DNA of 64,000 bases, from contig JACJXP010000002.1 of NCBI GenBank assembly GCA_020636575.1, positions 496,001 to 560,000 of the forward strand. The letters are read 5' to 3'. Shown piece after piece: positions 17,664-27,695 of the stretch. The notes below the pieces were generated by a model. That model ran no database searches. It was not told where the DNA came from and worked only from the letters and a program-made list of their open reading frames with translations. Each line of letters begins with the position of its first letter. Position 1 is the first letter of the stretch. The stretch comes from Chitinophagales bacterium. Its GTDB lineage: Bacteria > Bacteroidota > Bacteroidia > Chitinophagales > Chitinophagaceae. A program made the position numbers and the translations under genes.

Positions 17664-18431
17664 CTAATATTCTACTGTAAACCCAAGTTTAGAAGGCTCG
17701 TCAAAAAACTCATTGATCGTAAAGCTTGATGTCACCTTCATCCTGTCTTCTGATAGTGTAATATTTTCTCCTTTGACCGTTGTAGCAGGACGAGGCAAAT
17801 TATAAACACAAGTTAGTTTTGATTCAATACCCATTGCTGTTGCCTCTCTTAATCCCTTAAGGAACTCATCATTAGCTGCTTGTTTATATTTCTGCTCATC
17901 TATTTTACGGGTAATACTACTTTCTGTATAACTGGTGATCATGTATTCATCAAAACTGGAAGCCTTGGGTATGCCCATCTCATCCATATTTGTTCCACCA
18001 CCGCTATCTTCACTTCCTATTCCCAACTCTAGCAGGTTAGCGATCAGTTTTCCTGATATAACAGATAATTTACTGACATCAGCTAATTTATCAAATGGTA
18101 ATTTCAGCCCCATCACAAGTGTGTCATTCTTCATATCCATTTTGATACTGGCAGTTCCCTCACCGATAAGCTGTTTTTCCTCCTCGCTCAGATCATTCAT
18201 GGCGTCTATAGCTTCTCCAAGATTTATTGTTGTATCCATTTTTGCAGGCATACCGCTGCTAAAATCTTCTCCGCCCATATTCTTTACTAACCCAAGAACC
18301 ACACTAAGATCGCTGGATGTAATATATATCCCGGTACCATCTTCATTGATCGTTGTTTCCTGAACAGTATCAAAACACCCGGTCAGCGTCACAGAAGCTG
18401 CAATGACCAACAAATACACTAGTTTACGCAT
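17664..18431 (-). CDS. Predicted lipoprotein of unknown function
   Basis: A 255-residue exported lipoprotein with lipobox LTGC (Cys19). The mature part begins with QETTINEDGTGIYITSSDL, a pattern of short paired strands seen in LppM-like or DUF3153-like proteins, followed by a charged, mostly helical middle and a C-terminal beta region. It sits 52 nt downstream of holA on the same strand and may share its transcript. No enzyme motif is visible and no function is assigned. Confidence 0.75.
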   Translation of the reverse strand: MRKLVYLLVIAASVTLTGCFDTVQETTINEDGTGIYITSSDLSVVLGLVKNMGGEDFSSGMPAKMDTTINLGEAIDAMNDLSEEEKQLIGEGTASIKMDMKNDTLVMGLKLPFDKLADVSKLSVISGKLIANLLELGIGSEDSGGGTNMDEMGIPKASSFDEYMITSYTESSITRKIDEQKYKQAANDEFLKGLREATAMGIESKLTCVYNLPRPATTVKGENITLSEDRMKVTSSFTINEFFDEPSKLGFTVEY

Positions 18432-18483
18432 ATAGTTTTTATTAAGAAGGCAAAGAAAGGTGATTTTAGAATATGCTGTTCAG

Positions 18484-19482
18484 CTACATCAGCATTTTAA
18501 CTATAAGTTCTTTTAAAAGAGAAGCGTCATCGTTATTTACACTTCCCACCCCTATACTTTTCAAATTATACTGGTGTAATAACAAGAGTACTCTTTCCGC
18601 CTCCGGGTAAGTATAAAGCCTGGCAGCTTTTATATAATCTTTTGCAAAGAAGGGATTTACACCAATGCGGGTAGCTATTGTTTTTTCATCAGTTGTGCCG
18701 GCCCCAAATACCATGAATACTTTGCTGAAAAAACTGTAAAGTGAAGGCAATACCAGCTGCACGGGGGCGGCTTTAGGATTGGCCTCAAAATATTGTACGA
18801 TCCGGATGGCCCTGCTGAGATCCTTTACCGCCAAAGCAGATTGCAGTTCAAACACATTGTATTCTTTACTGATACCAATATATTTTTCAATATCATCTTC
18901 AGATATTTTCTTTCGCTGGGAGAGATTCACCGAAAGTTTATCCACCTCATTTTCAATCCGGCTCAGATCATTACCAATATGATCTACGAGCATAGCCAAT
19001 GCCCGGGGTGCTATTTCCAGCCCTTTTGAATGGATCAGGTTCTGGGTCCATTCCGGAAGTTCTCTTTCGTATATCTTTTTCGTAGAGATCAGGACTCCCT
19101 TCTCCTTAACAAGTTTGGCAAATTTTTTACGGGCATCCAGTTTCTTGTCTTTATAGGAAACTACCAGGACAGTAGACGAGAGTGGATTTTCAATATAGGG
19201 CTCCAATTTTTCAACATCCCTCATTTGCTGGGCCTCTTTAAGCAGCACTACTTGTCTTTCAGCAAACATGGGATACCGGCGACAGGCATTCAAAACATCC
19301 GGCCAGGCGGCATCTTTGCCATAAAAGACTGTGAGGTTGAAAGAAGCCTCCGATTCAGACAGTATTTCATGTTCGGCAAAATCAACCGCCTTATCTATGT
19401 AATACTCCTCCTCTCCTTCAAGCCAATAAACCGGCTTAAAAGACTTCTTTTTCCAATCTGTTATTATCTTTTCAACACTCAT
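18484..19482 (-). CDS. holA: DNA polymerase III subunit delta
   Basis: The clamp-loader delta subunit, which opens the beta sliding clamp. Its 332 residues fit the family. The N-terminal AAA-like domain contains KPVYWLEGEEEYYIDKAVD, an RRYPMFAERQVVLLKEAQQM segment typical of delta, and VLVVSYKDKKLDARKK. The middle GNDLSRIENEVDKLS motif and the C-terminal QLVLPSLYSFFSKVF collar helices follow. A possible partner lipoprotein lies downstream. Confidence 0.93.
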   Translation of the reverse strand: MSVEKIITDWKKKSFKPVYWLEGEEEYYIDKAVDFAEHEILSESEASFNLTVFYGKDAAWPDVLNACRRYPMFAERQVVLLKEAQQMRDVEKLEPYIENPLSSTVLVVSYKDKKLDARKKFAKLVKEKGVLISTKKIYERELPEWTQNLIHSKGLEIAPRALAMLVDHIGNDLSRIENEVDKLSVNLSQRKKISEDDIEKYIGISKEYNVFELQSALAVKDLSRAIRIVQYFEANPKAAPVQLVLPSLYSFFSKVFMVFGAGTTDEKTIATRIGVNPFFAKDYIKAARLYTYPEAERVLLLLHQYNLKSIGVGSVNNDDASLLKELIVKMLM

Positions 19483-19701
19483 AAAACACTAATATACAAG
19501 CTTTCAGGAACGATCTGCCTCATAAAATCACAGTTGTTGAAAACCGGTTTCATGATTTCTGGCATGGTTTTCGAAATTTTGTAGCCCAAACGGAACTTTT
19601 AACAAGATTACATTAAACCCGGCACAACGGGAACTTAAATTGATCGTTAATAGTCCGGAAACAGAAAAATAAAAATTTAAGATAACAGCAAAATCCTTTT
19701 T

Positions 19702-20673
19702 ATGACAAACACTAATTATCCTTCTGCCACTACCCCACAGGAACAACCTAAGAAAAGCAATAACAGCAAGAACCTGATCATAGGTTTATTAGCTGCAGGT
19801 TTACTGGGAACATGGGGTTATTTGTTATGGGATAAGAATAAGTCCAGCGAACAACTGGAAAATTCACAAACCATGGCGACCAATTACATGTCACAGCGTG
19901 ACTCTATTGACATGATGTATAAAGATGCCCTGATCCGTTTGGATTCTATTACAGGCGATAACAATAACCTGCAGGGCGAAAAATCATCTCTTCAGAAAGA
20001 AATTGATTCAAAAAAGGCTGAAATACGCAGAATCCTGAATAACAGCAATGCTACCAAAGCTGAGTTATCAAGGGCCAAAACATTAATTTCTGAATTGAAT
20101 GAAAAAATATCCGGTCTTGAAGCTGAGGTAACCCGACTCACCGGCGAAAACCAGGAATTAACAGTAGCTAATACAACATTGCAACAGGAAAAAACTGACC
20201 TTGAGTCGAACATACAAACAATGGGCACCGAAAAAGCTGAGTTAGAAAAAACAGTAGATGTAGGTTCCACTTTTAGTGCCAGCAATATCCAGGTAACCCC
20301 GGTTAACGAAAAAAAGAACGGAAAAGAGAAAAATACTACAACTGCCAAGAGAGTTGATAAGCTGGTAGTTTCATTCGATGTTGAGAACCGCATTGCAAAA
20401 TCAGGTCCTGCTGATATGTACCTCATAGTTACAGCTCCTGATGGTAAGGTGATCGCTACGGGTGATAATGTACTCAATACCAGGGCAGATGGCGATAAGA
20501 ACTTTACAGCAAAGATCCCTGTTAATTATGAGCAAGGGACCCGTAAAGAAGTTCAGTTCCCCATCAGGCAGGATGATTTTAAAACAGGTGACTACAGAAT
20601 TGAAATTTATCATAATGGCTTCAAAATTGGCGAAGGCACAAGAAGTCTTAAAAAAGGTGGTTTATTCGGTTAA
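19702..20673 (+). CDS. Membrane-anchored coiled-coil protein, paralogue 1
   Basis: A 323-residue protein I do not recognise as a named family. A polar N-terminus (1-24) is followed by one transmembrane helix (about 25-43, NLIIGLLAAGLLGTWGYLLW), a long coiled coil (about 70-195, heptad-like, rich in E, K, L, S and N) and a C-terminal beta domain (about 215-320, with DKLVVSFDVENR, MYLIVTAPDGKVI and YRIEIYHNGFKIGEG). The N-terminus should be cytoplasmic and the rest periplasmic. The next gene has the same layout and matching end motifs (YHxGFxIG), so the two are tandem paralogues, separated by a terminator. Confidence 0.75.
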   Translation: MTNTNYPSATTPQEQPKKSNNSKNLIIGLLAAGLLGTWGYLLWDKNKSSEQLENSQTMATNYMSQRDSIDMMYKDALIRLDSITGDNNNLQGEKSSLQKEIDSKKAEIRRILNNSNATKAELSRAKTLISELNEKISGLEAEVTRLTGENQELTVANTTLQQEKTDLESNIQTMGTEKAELEKTVDVGSTFSASNIQVTPVNEKKNGKEKNTTTAKRVDKLVVSFDVENRIAKSGPADMYLIVTAPDGKVIATGDNVLNTRADGDKNFTAKIPVNYEQGTRKEVQFPIRQDDFKTGDYRIEIYHNGFKIGEGTRSLKKGGLFG

Positions 20674-20694
20674 AAGCAGTTAACTCCTGCAGAT

Positions 20695-20725
20695 AAAACC
20701 GTTTAGCAGTTGCTAAACGGTTTTT
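20695..20725 (+). terminator. Rho-independent terminator between the coiled-coil paralogues
   Basis: A perfect 14-bp stem AAAACCGTTTAGCA/TGCTAAACGGTTTT with a 2-nt loop, followed by T. It separates the two paralogous genes into independent transcripts. Confidence 0.9.
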
Positions 20726-20915
20726 CATTTTTATACAGGTCAGAGATGTAGTATAGGAAATTTACGATAGCCTGCTTCTGCTATGATAGAAATAGTATAT
20801 TTACCGCTGTTGAAGTCCCTGGTTAAATGCTGTAACTGCTGCCTCCTGGTTTCAACAGTATGCTGAGTTCAACTATCCATTTCAAAAACTCTTCCCTGAT
20901 TTTAGTTTAAGTATT

Positions 20916-21842
20916 ATGAGAGATACAAGATCACTATTATTGGTATTACTTTCTGTTGGCCTGGTTGGCACCTGGGTATATCATTTATATGATAAAACCA
21001 AATATAGCAATGCAGAAAAACAGGTCTACATCAAGGATTCACTGGCTGTGGCACAAGGTATCCAGGACTCCTTACAAAAGATCTATACAGCTACCATTAA
21101 TAACCTGGATACCAAACTTGATTCAACGATCAATAATGCTGAGTCATTACAATCTCAATTGAATAGCAAATTAGGTGACATCAACAGGTTGAGAAATGAG
21201 ATCAATAGTATTCTTAAAAAAGGAGGAAACACCAAAGAGGATCTCAACCTGGCCAGGGGAAAGATCAAAGAATTACAAGATATTGTAGGAGAGCTAAAAA
21301 CGGAAAAGCTATCGCTGGAAGAAGAAAAAGAAAAACTTACCGGTGTGATGGAGCAATTATCAGGAGAAGTGACCGGGCTGCAGGAAAACATTACTAAACT
21401 TAGTGAAGAGAATAAGCAGCTTGCCGAAAAAGTGAATATGGCTTCTGTTTTTGTTGCGTATGGCGTTGACCTCAAACCTGTCAATGTGAGGAATAACAGG
21501 GAATTAGTAACCAGCACTGCTAAAAAAGTTAAAAAAATGATCGTTTCGTTCTCTGTAAAGAATAACGTAAGTGATTTTGCAAATGCTGAGCTTTATATCG
21601 CTATTACCCAGCCGGATGGCGATATCCTGAAAAACGATGGAGTTTTGGACTCAGGCGAATTAACTACCAGCAGTGGTGCAAAAGTGCCCTATACAAGAAA
21701 AATGAAGTTTGAATATAAAAAAGGAGATATACAAAACCTGGTATTCTCCATAAATGCACAGAGCTACTCAAAAGGAACGTATACGCTGAAGGTATATCAT
21801 AAAGGTTTTCTTATTGGCCAGGCAACAGCATTACTCTCCTGA
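20916..21842 (+). CDS. Membrane-anchored coiled-coil protein, paralogue 2
   Basis: A 308-residue tandem paralogue of the preceding gene. The transmembrane helix (residues 5-24; SLLLVLLSVGLVGTWVYHLY) aligns with the LLGTWGYLLW helix of its neighbour. A coiled coil covers about 60-180, and a C-terminal beta domain (KKMIVSFSVKNN, AELYIAITQPDGDIL, YTLKVYHKGFLIGQ) ends the protein. It lacks the 20-residue polar N-terminal extension. The 180-nt gap upstream holds the terminator of paralogue 1 and then nothing recognisable. A scaffold or sensing role is possible but not shown. Confidence 0.75.
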   Translation: MRDTRSLLLVLLSVGLVGTWVYHLYDKTKYSNAEKQVYIKDSLAVAQGIQDSLQKIYTATINNLDTKLDSTINNAESLQSQLNSKLGDINRLRNEINSILKKGGNTKEDLNLARGKIKELQDIVGELKTEKLSLEEEKEKLTGVMEQLSGEVTGLQENITKLSEENKQLAEKVNMASVFVAYGVDLKPVNVRNNRELVTSTAKKVKKMIVSFSVKNNVSDFANAELYIAITQPDGDILKNDGVLDSGELTTSSGAKVPYTRKMKFEYKKGDIQNLVFSINAQSYSKGTYTLKVYHKGFLIGQATALLS

Positions 21843-21867
21843 TTCATTATTGTTATAATACAGCTTA

Positions 21868-23490
21868 TTACTTGTTGAACTGAACCAGTTGAAGCGAATC
21901 AGAAAGGTAGTTCTTAAAATGAATAAAGGAAGTATAATTCTCTTTCTCTAACTGACGGTTATCTGCGATATAAAACACCCCAGGCAATTTCTGATCATTG
22001 AACTTTAAAACTTCTTTTCTTCCCTTGGCAATATGAAAACTCATCCCATCAAAATTGCCAACCTGGGCATCTCTTAAAATAAATAAAGACTTCCCTTTTG
22101 TTTCTTCAGCAATTTTTTTACTGACCACTTCTGCTATTTCAAAATCTTTTTTTCTTGGTTCAAGAATAAACCAGTTAAATCCCATCCTGAAAACGATCAC
22201 AGCCAATACAAATCCATAGAGGTATAGTTTTTTATATTTCAAAATGATAAAAAAAATGGCTGCGAAGATGATCACTAAGGCATAGGATTTTATCCATTTA
22301 TCAGAAGTTACTATCTCTACATTCAAAAATGGAAGAACCAGGAAAGTAAGCAACATAATTAATGAAGAAACAATAGCTATTATTCTGACCGTTTTATGTT
22401 GCCAGCTATTACTGCTTAAACTAAAGAATAAGAAAAAAAGAATAGAATATAACAAGGGTAAAAACATGAACAGGTACCGTGCAAATGTGCCCGGCGAAAC
22501 CCAATAAACCACCAGGTTAACGATAAATACAAGCAAGGAATAATGAACAAAACTATTTCCTTTGATCAGCGACTTTACGTTTTGATTGAAAGTGGCAATA
22601 ATCAATATGGTCCATGGAGCAAAATGATACAATACTTCAAATGGAAAAGTGAACAGGTTGATGATCGATTCCTTTATGGCCCTTTGGGCTACAGTTCTTT
22701 TTGTGCTCTCATTAATAAGGTTTGAAAATAAGGCCTGTGGCTCAAGGTCATTCACTGAAAAATAATAAAAATAATAGCCGCCAACGATCAATAGGAAAAC
22801 TCCGAAACCAATAAAGTGTGCCGGATGGAACAGCAAGCGGAATTTCTTCTTCCAGATAAAATAAGTAAGTAAGGTTAGGCCCTGGAATACCAATGATGGG
22901 AAGCCTTTCAATAAAAACCCTGCTGCTACAATCAGGTAAGTAAAAATAAAAAGAGAATACCATTTCTTTTTCTCACCAAAGTGATAAACCAGCATAAACC
23001 CTGTATACACCAGCCATGAAAATGTAGTGTCGATCAATCCATTAAAAGAGTCATATATAAGTAACCTGCCATTGGTGAGGAACGCAAAGGCTGTAAAAAA
23101 AGCGATTGTTTTACCCAGGTATTTTTTGGTAAACCAGAATACAGTAATGGCAAGCCCGATAGAAGAAATAATAACGGGCAACCGAAAATTAAACATGGAA
23201 AAACCTCCGAATAGCTTAGCAAAAACCACCACGATCCAATTATATAAAGGTGGTTTATTCAAATAGATCTCGCCATTAAGGGTTGGGGTTGAATAATTCC
23301 CTGACAACTCCATTTCCAGCGATACAAGTGCCCGGCGGGCTTCATCAGTCTCTACATTCAATGGTAAAAAAGCCAGGTGACTCAGGTAAACAAACCCTGC
23401 TAAAATGAGAAAAAAAACTCCAGCCAGGTCCTGAAGCCTGCTTTCATTACTCAATATAAAATCATTCCTGTGCATGAGCCTGTCATTCAT
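21868..23490 (-). CDS. ArnT/PMT-like membrane glycosyltransferase (GT-C fold)
   Basis: A multi-span enzyme of the GT39/GT83 type that transfers sugars from polyprenyl-phosphate donors on the periplasmic face. After a short cytoplasmic N-terminus and the first helix comes the periplasmic loop VETDEARRALVSLEM, with the catalytic acidic pair, then NGEIYLNKPPLYNW, a strong ArnT-like signature (KPP). About 11-12 hydrophobic helices and a small C-terminal soluble domain (about 440-540) follow. The open frame begins at TTG 23499; ATG 23490 is used here, and the Met at 23475 is also possible. No lipid-A genes are adjacent, so the acceptor is unknown. Confidence 0.85.
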   Translation of the reverse strand: MNDRLMHRNDFILSNESRLQDLAGVFFLILAGFVYLSHLAFLPLNVETDEARRALVSLEMELSGNYSTPTLNGEIYLNKPPLYNWIVVVFAKLFGGFSMFNFRLPVIISSIGLAITVFWFTKKYLGKTIAFFTAFAFLTNGRLLIYDSFNGLIDTTFSWLVYTGFMLVYHFGEKKKWYSLFIFTYLIVAAGFLLKGFPSLVFQGLTLLTYFIWKKKFRLLFHPAHFIGFGVFLLIVGGYYFYYFSVNDLEPQALFSNLINESTKRTVAQRAIKESIINLFTFPFEVLYHFAPWTILIIATFNQNVKSLIKGNSFVHYSLLVFIVNLVVYWVSPGTFARYLFMFLPLLYSILFFLFFSLSSNSWQHKTVRIIAIVSSLIMLLTFLVLPFLNVEIVTSDKWIKSYALVIIFAAIFFIILKYKKLYLYGFVLAVIVFRMGFNWFILEPRKKDFEIAEVVSKKIAEETKGKSLFILRDAQVGNFDGMSFHIAKGRKEVLKFNDQKLPGVFYIADNRQLEKENYTSFIHFKNYLSDSLQLVQFNK

Positions 23491-23531
23491 AAAAGGCAAG
23501 ATAAGGAAGTAATATCAATAGGATACTAATG

Positions 23532-23560
23532 AAAAAATCCCCCGGGAAGTACCGGGGGAT
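23532..23560 (-). terminator. Rho-independent terminator of the TonB-dependent receptor gene
   Basis: A GC-rich stem ATCCCCCGG/CCGGGGGAT with a 5-nt loop. On the minus strand it is followed by six T-like positions (AAAAAA at 23532-23537). It lies 28 nt after the receptor stop. Confidence 0.9.
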
Positions 23561-23587
23561 CACAAAGTCAATTATAAAATTTATCTA

Positions 23588-26566
23588 CTAAAATACGTTA
23601 AATGAATAGCTCGCATAGTAAAGTCCGCCAACATACGGGCTACCAAATCCAGTTCTCTTGTAATTATTGAAGACGTTGGTAGCACCGATACGGAAAGTGC
23701 TCTTGGTCTTTGCAGGACGGTAAGAGACCTGTGCATCAAGCCAACCGAATGCCGGTAATGTACCGGAAACAAAAGTACCTTCATAATAGTTCGCATCCTG
23801 CCATTTATAAACAACGTTGAAACCAAATCCTTTACAGAAATCATCATTTCTGAAACCAAGGTTTACCCGGTATTGCGGTGCATTAAAGTAAGTAACCTTA
23901 CCGGCTGATACATCATCCAGCTCATCAGAGAACAGGTTACCATACAATATGAAATTCTTTGGCAACTGGTACTCAAGACCAATACCCCAGCCAGATGATT
24001 TAATGTTCTCATCTGAATTCTGCGTATAAGAATAATTGACTGTACTAAACGGAGAGTAAAGTCCTAACTTATTACCCAGCGCTGATTGTCCAACCGCAAC
24101 AGACAGCAAGAAATCATCATAACTGCTGTAATAAAAATATGCATCAACCAATAGTTTCTTCGCAATTACACCTTTATATCCGATCTCAAATGATTTTACT
24201 GTTTCAGGTGTTACTTCCTTATATACAGCAGGCATTAACAATGCTGAATCAGCAGGCCCCATAGCACTGGATCTGTAAGCGACAATACTATTAGCAGTGT
24301 AAGCTTGTGTGCCGGGCTGATTCAGGCCGTAATAAGACTGAAACTCAGGCAAACAACCGATAAGGAAACTACTGGCACCTCCCAATCTTAAACTAATGTA
24401 TTGGTTCTGGTTAGATGGGAAACGATATGCAGTCTGGTATGATAAACGGATGTAATTGTCTCTTGCTACTTTAATAGTTGAAGTAAATCTTGGCGTAAAT
24501 CTTCCTTTGAAGTTTGTTTGTTTATCATAACGTCCGGAAGCGCTTAAGGTCAATACATCATTAAACAAAGGTTTTGTAAACTGAATGTATGCGCCTGTTT
24601 CATTCACTTTAATATTTGATAATGTATCTGCAAATACAGTTCCTTCTGACTTCATTACCCATTGCTTCCAGCTAAGACCTGCAATTATCTCCACCGCATC
24701 AGAGAACCCACCAGCATCTGAAATATTCACCTGTGTTTCTGCCGCATACAGGTCAGAACGATCCAGGAATTTAGAACCACCGGCCTGGTTTACAGGTGTT
24801 GCCTTGATCTGGTCAGCAGCAGCATTGAAAGCAGCTGTTCCAGGCAAAAAGCGGCCAACATCAGCATATGAACGGGAAGCATTATGCAATGTCAGTGAAG
24901 GTGCCATACCTGAAGAAGTTCGGGTACCTTCTGAAAAGGCAAGAATATATTGCGGGAACCAGGAACCAGCAATACCTGGCAAACCAGCAGAAGTATTTAC
25001 ACTGGGTTTCCATGCTTCATTTATAAAGGAACCTAACGCATCTCCTACGTATGAATCACCGGCATTTTCCTGTGTAGTATAGCCACGAACCATCCAGTTC
25101 TTTGCTTTTACTTCCAGTTTATGTTGCGCCATTACAAAATTCTTGAGTGAATAGCGGTTTGCCCCGGTATACACAGTGGTACCTGTTCCAAAATATGAAT
25201 TGAAAGAAGCTTCAATGTTTTCAGTGATCTTATAATGGATCCCGGCATTCACTTTTACATTTAAGGAATTGTAATCAACCAGGTCTCTCTCCTGGTAACC
25301 CGTTCTGGTTACCTGGGTAGAAGTGCCGAAATAGTTCCTGGTAACTCCCAGGTACATCGGAGCATACAGTTGAGCAGCTGCTTGAAGATCAGGGGTTGGA
25401 AACAATGCTGCAAATCCCGCCATTTGTGCATCAGAGGGGTATGGGTTTGCTGCTGCTGATCCAAACCAGAAATTAGCCGTATTCTGAAGATTTGCTAATC
25501 CACCGGATGCTGCTAATACAGAAGCATTGATATTGCTGCTTAACAGGGCTGCCAATTGGTACAAATTCACACTTGTCTCATCTCCATAAATATTCACCCC
25601 GTTAAAATTCGGGTCAGTTTCTCTTGTACCCGGTACTACACTACTGAGGATACCAATCTGTTGTTTATTGCGATAATCATCAGCCTGCCAGTCATTCCCA
25701 CGGATCATTTCAGCGGATATTCTGAAAGCAAATTTGTTATTGAAAGCTTTTGCCCAACGTAAAGCGAGGTTATTATATGGTGCTGCCTTCCTTTGTCTGC
25801 CGTCAACATGCATGATACCCTGTTTTACACTAAAGCTTAACCCCTGGTATTTAAACGGATTCTTTCCTGTAATAAGAACAGTACCATTCATACCCCCCGA
25901 ACCATAAAGTGCAGAAGATGCGCCTGATAAAACTTCAATATTATCAATATCAAGATCAGTAAGCCCGACAATAGAACTTACAGAGAAGTTCAAACCCGGG
26001 GCCTGGTTATCCATACCATCCACCAACTGGTTAAGACGGGTATTACCACTACTCACAAAACCACGGGTGGTTACTGTACGGAAGGTTAAACTGGCTGTAT
26101 GCACATCCACACCTTTCAGGTTGGTTATCGCCTCATAAACTGATGGTGCAGCCACATTTTTAATAGTAGCATTACTCATCCGCTCAATTGTAACCGGGGA
26201 TTCCAGTATACGGGTGGGTGTGCGACTAGCAGCAACAACAACCTCTTGTCCTAATGCATTGTTGACTTTAAACGATATCTCAATTTTTTGGTAGGCATCC
26301 GTAACATTAAGTTCTTGTTCCACATACCCCACTGATGTAAAGACCAAAACCACGGGGAGTTTCTCAACACTCATAAAAAACTCACCATTGGAGTTAGTGT
26401 AAGTTCCCTGGTTTGTCCCTTTAACATGTACAGATACCGCCGGAACACCTTCTTTTGTAGTCTCGTTCTGAACAGTCCCTTTTATCTGAATGTCCTGTGC
26501 AAAAGCACCAAACGAAAACAGGAGGGTTGCCAATACGGCAGTTAAATAGCAGTAACTCTTTTTCAT
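23588..26566 (-). CDS. TonB-dependent receptor
   Basis: A 992-residue outer-membrane active transporter. A signal peptide (1-23, ending GAFA-QD) is followed by a CarboxypepD_reg-like Ig domain (about 25-110, with IKGTVQNETTKEGVPAV), a plug domain (about 125-240; RGFVSSGNTRLNQLVDGMD, IEVLSGASSALYGSGGMNG) and a 22-strand-type barrel ending SYSFNVF with the terminal aromatic. The IEVLSGASSALYG segment is the standard plug signature. No SusD-like partner or synthesis cluster adjoins it, so the ligand is unknown. A strong terminator follows, and the start is divergent from purC. Confidence 0.93.
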   Translation of the reverse strand: MKKSYCYLTAVLATLLFSFGAFAQDIQIKGTVQNETTKEGVPAVSVHVKGTNQGTYTNSNGEFFMSVEKLPVVLVFTSVGYVEQELNVTDAYQKIEISFKVNNALGQEVVVAASRTPTRILESPVTIERMSNATIKNVAAPSVYEAITNLKGVDVHTASLTFRTVTTRGFVSSGNTRLNQLVDGMDNQAPGLNFSVSSIVGLTDLDIDNIEVLSGASSALYGSGGMNGTVLITGKNPFKYQGLSFSVKQGIMHVDGRQRKAAPYNNLALRWAKAFNNKFAFRISAEMIRGNDWQADDYRNKQQIGILSSVVPGTRETDPNFNGVNIYGDETSVNLYQLAALLSSNINASVLAASGGLANLQNTANFWFGSAAANPYPSDAQMAGFAALFPTPDLQAAAQLYAPMYLGVTRNYFGTSTQVTRTGYQERDLVDYNSLNVKVNAGIHYKITENIEASFNSYFGTGTTVYTGANRYSLKNFVMAQHKLEVKAKNWMVRGYTTQENAGDSYVGDALGSFINEAWKPSVNTSAGLPGIAGSWFPQYILAFSEGTRTSSGMAPSLTLHNASRSYADVGRFLPGTAAFNAAADQIKATPVNQAGGSKFLDRSDLYAAETQVNISDAGGFSDAVEIIAGLSWKQWVMKSEGTVFADTLSNIKVNETGAYIQFTKPLFNDVLTLSASGRYDKQTNFKGRFTPRFTSTIKVARDNYIRLSYQTAYRFPSNQNQYISLRLGGASSFLIGCLPEFQSYYGLNQPGTQAYTANSIVAYRSSAMGPADSALLMPAVYKEVTPETVKSFEIGYKGVIAKKLLVDAYFYYSSYDDFLLSVAVGQSALGNKLGLYSPFSTVNYSYTQNSDENIKSSGWGIGLEYQLPKNFILYGNLFSDELDDVSAGKVTYFNAPQYRVNLGFRNDDFCKGFGFNVVYKWQDANYYEGTFVSGTLPAFGWLDAQVSYRPAKTKSTFRIGATNVFNNYKRTGFGSPYVGGLYYASYSFNVF

Positions 26567-26701
26567 ATGCAGGCAATTTTTAGTTAGAATTTAATGTAAA
26601 ATAGTAATTGTCAATCTTTTCCGGAAATTTTATTTATAAATAATATCCCTGAATGTTGAAATCTTAATTCATTACAAATTGGGGATTTTTTTAACCCTTC
26701 A

Positions 26702-26709
26702 TATTTTCG
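26702..26709 (+). promoter_or_regulatory. Probable -7 element (TATTTTCG) of purC
   Basis: TATTTTCG differs from TAnnTTTG at one base and ends only 4 nt before the purC ATG. Transcription would then start at or next to the ATG, giving a leaderless message. The same TATTTTCG-N4-ATG layout occurs at the LysE-type exporter gene. Confidence 0.5.
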
Positions 26710-26713
26710 GCGC

Positions 26714-27640
26714 ATGAGTGAATTTTCTTTTCCTGAACAAACAGGTTTTTATAAGGGTAAAGTCAGGGATGTTTATACAATAGCAGATCATTACCTGGTA
26801 ATGGTGGCTTCTGACAGAATATCAGCTTTTGATGTGATCCTTCCCCGGCCTATCCCCTTTAAAGGACAGGTTTTAAACCAAATTGCCGCTTATATGCTGG
26901 AAGCGACAAAGGAGATATGTCCGAACTGGTTACTTTCTGTACCGGCACCTAATGTTGCTATCGGCAAAAAATGCGACCCATTTAAAATAGAAATGGTGGT
27001 AAGGGGTAATCTCACCGGCCATGCGTGGCGAACCTATGCATCCGGCAAAAGAGAACTTTGTGGCGTTCCCTTGCCGGAAGGTTTAAAAGAAAATGACCTC
27101 TTTCCTGAACCGATCATTACACCCAGCACAAAAGCAGCAGAAGGCCACGACGAGGATATTTCAGCAGCAGAGATCGTCAAACAAGGTTTAGCGACCAAAG
27201 AAGAATGGGAAAAACTTTGCGATTACACTTTACAACTTTTCAAAAAAGGAAAAGAGATCGCTGCTAAAAGAGACCTGATACTGGTTGACACAAAATATGA
27301 ATTTGGGAAACTGGATGGCGATATCGTTTTAATGGATGAGATACATACTCCCGACTCATCCAGGTATTTCTATGCCGATGGTTTTGAAGAAAGACAAAAA
27401 AAAGGAGAAAGACAAAAACAATTGAGCAAAGAGTTTGTGAGGGAGTGGCTGATCGAAAATAATTTTATGGGTAAAGAGGGACAAACAGTTCCTGAAATGA
27501 GCGATGAATGGGTAAATACCATTTCACAACGATACATCGAACTATATGAAAAAGTGATCGGCGAAAAATTTATTCCTGAAAAACTGACCAAAGAAGAAAC
27601 TCTTAATAAGATCAAAACAGCGCTTTCATCACTCAGCTAA
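26714..27640 (+). CDS. purC: Phosphoribosylaminoimidazole-succinocarboxamide synthase (SAICAR synthetase)
   Basis: Joins CAIR with aspartate using ATP in purine synthesis. The 308-residue, yeast-ADE1-like long form is clear: [27 protein letters not shown] at the N-terminus, [14 protein letters not shown], and the [28 protein letters not shown] catalytic block (split here only by reading). It is transcribed divergently from the TonB receptor, with a -7-like element 4 nt before the ATG and a strong terminator after it. Confidence 0.95.
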   Translation: MSEFSFPEQTGFYKGKVRDVYTIADHYLVMVASDRISAFDVILPRPIPFKGQVLNQIAAYMLEATKEICPNWLLSVPAPNVAIGKKCDPFKIEMVVRGNLTGHAWRTYASGKRELCGVPLPEGLKENDLFPEPIITPSTKAAEGHDEDISAAEIVKQGLATKEEWEKLCDYTLQLFKKGKEIAAKRDLILVDTKYEFGKLDGDIVLMDEIHTPDSSRYFYADGFEERQKKGERQKQLSKEFVREWLIENNFMGKEGQTVPEMSDEWVNTISQRYIELYEKVIGEKFIPEKLTKEETLNKIKTALSSLS

Positions 27641-27656
27641 ACATCTTCTTAATAAT

Positions 27657-27690
27657 AAAGCTGCCCGCATAAAACGGGCAGCTTCTTTTT
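27657..27690 (+). terminator. Rho-independent terminator of purC
   Basis: The stem AAGCTGCCCG/CGGGCAGCTT has a 7-nt A-rich loop and is followed by CTTTTT. It lies between convergent genes and may serve both, although the T-run favours the plus strand. Confidence 0.88.
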
Positions 27691-27695
27691 AGTTG

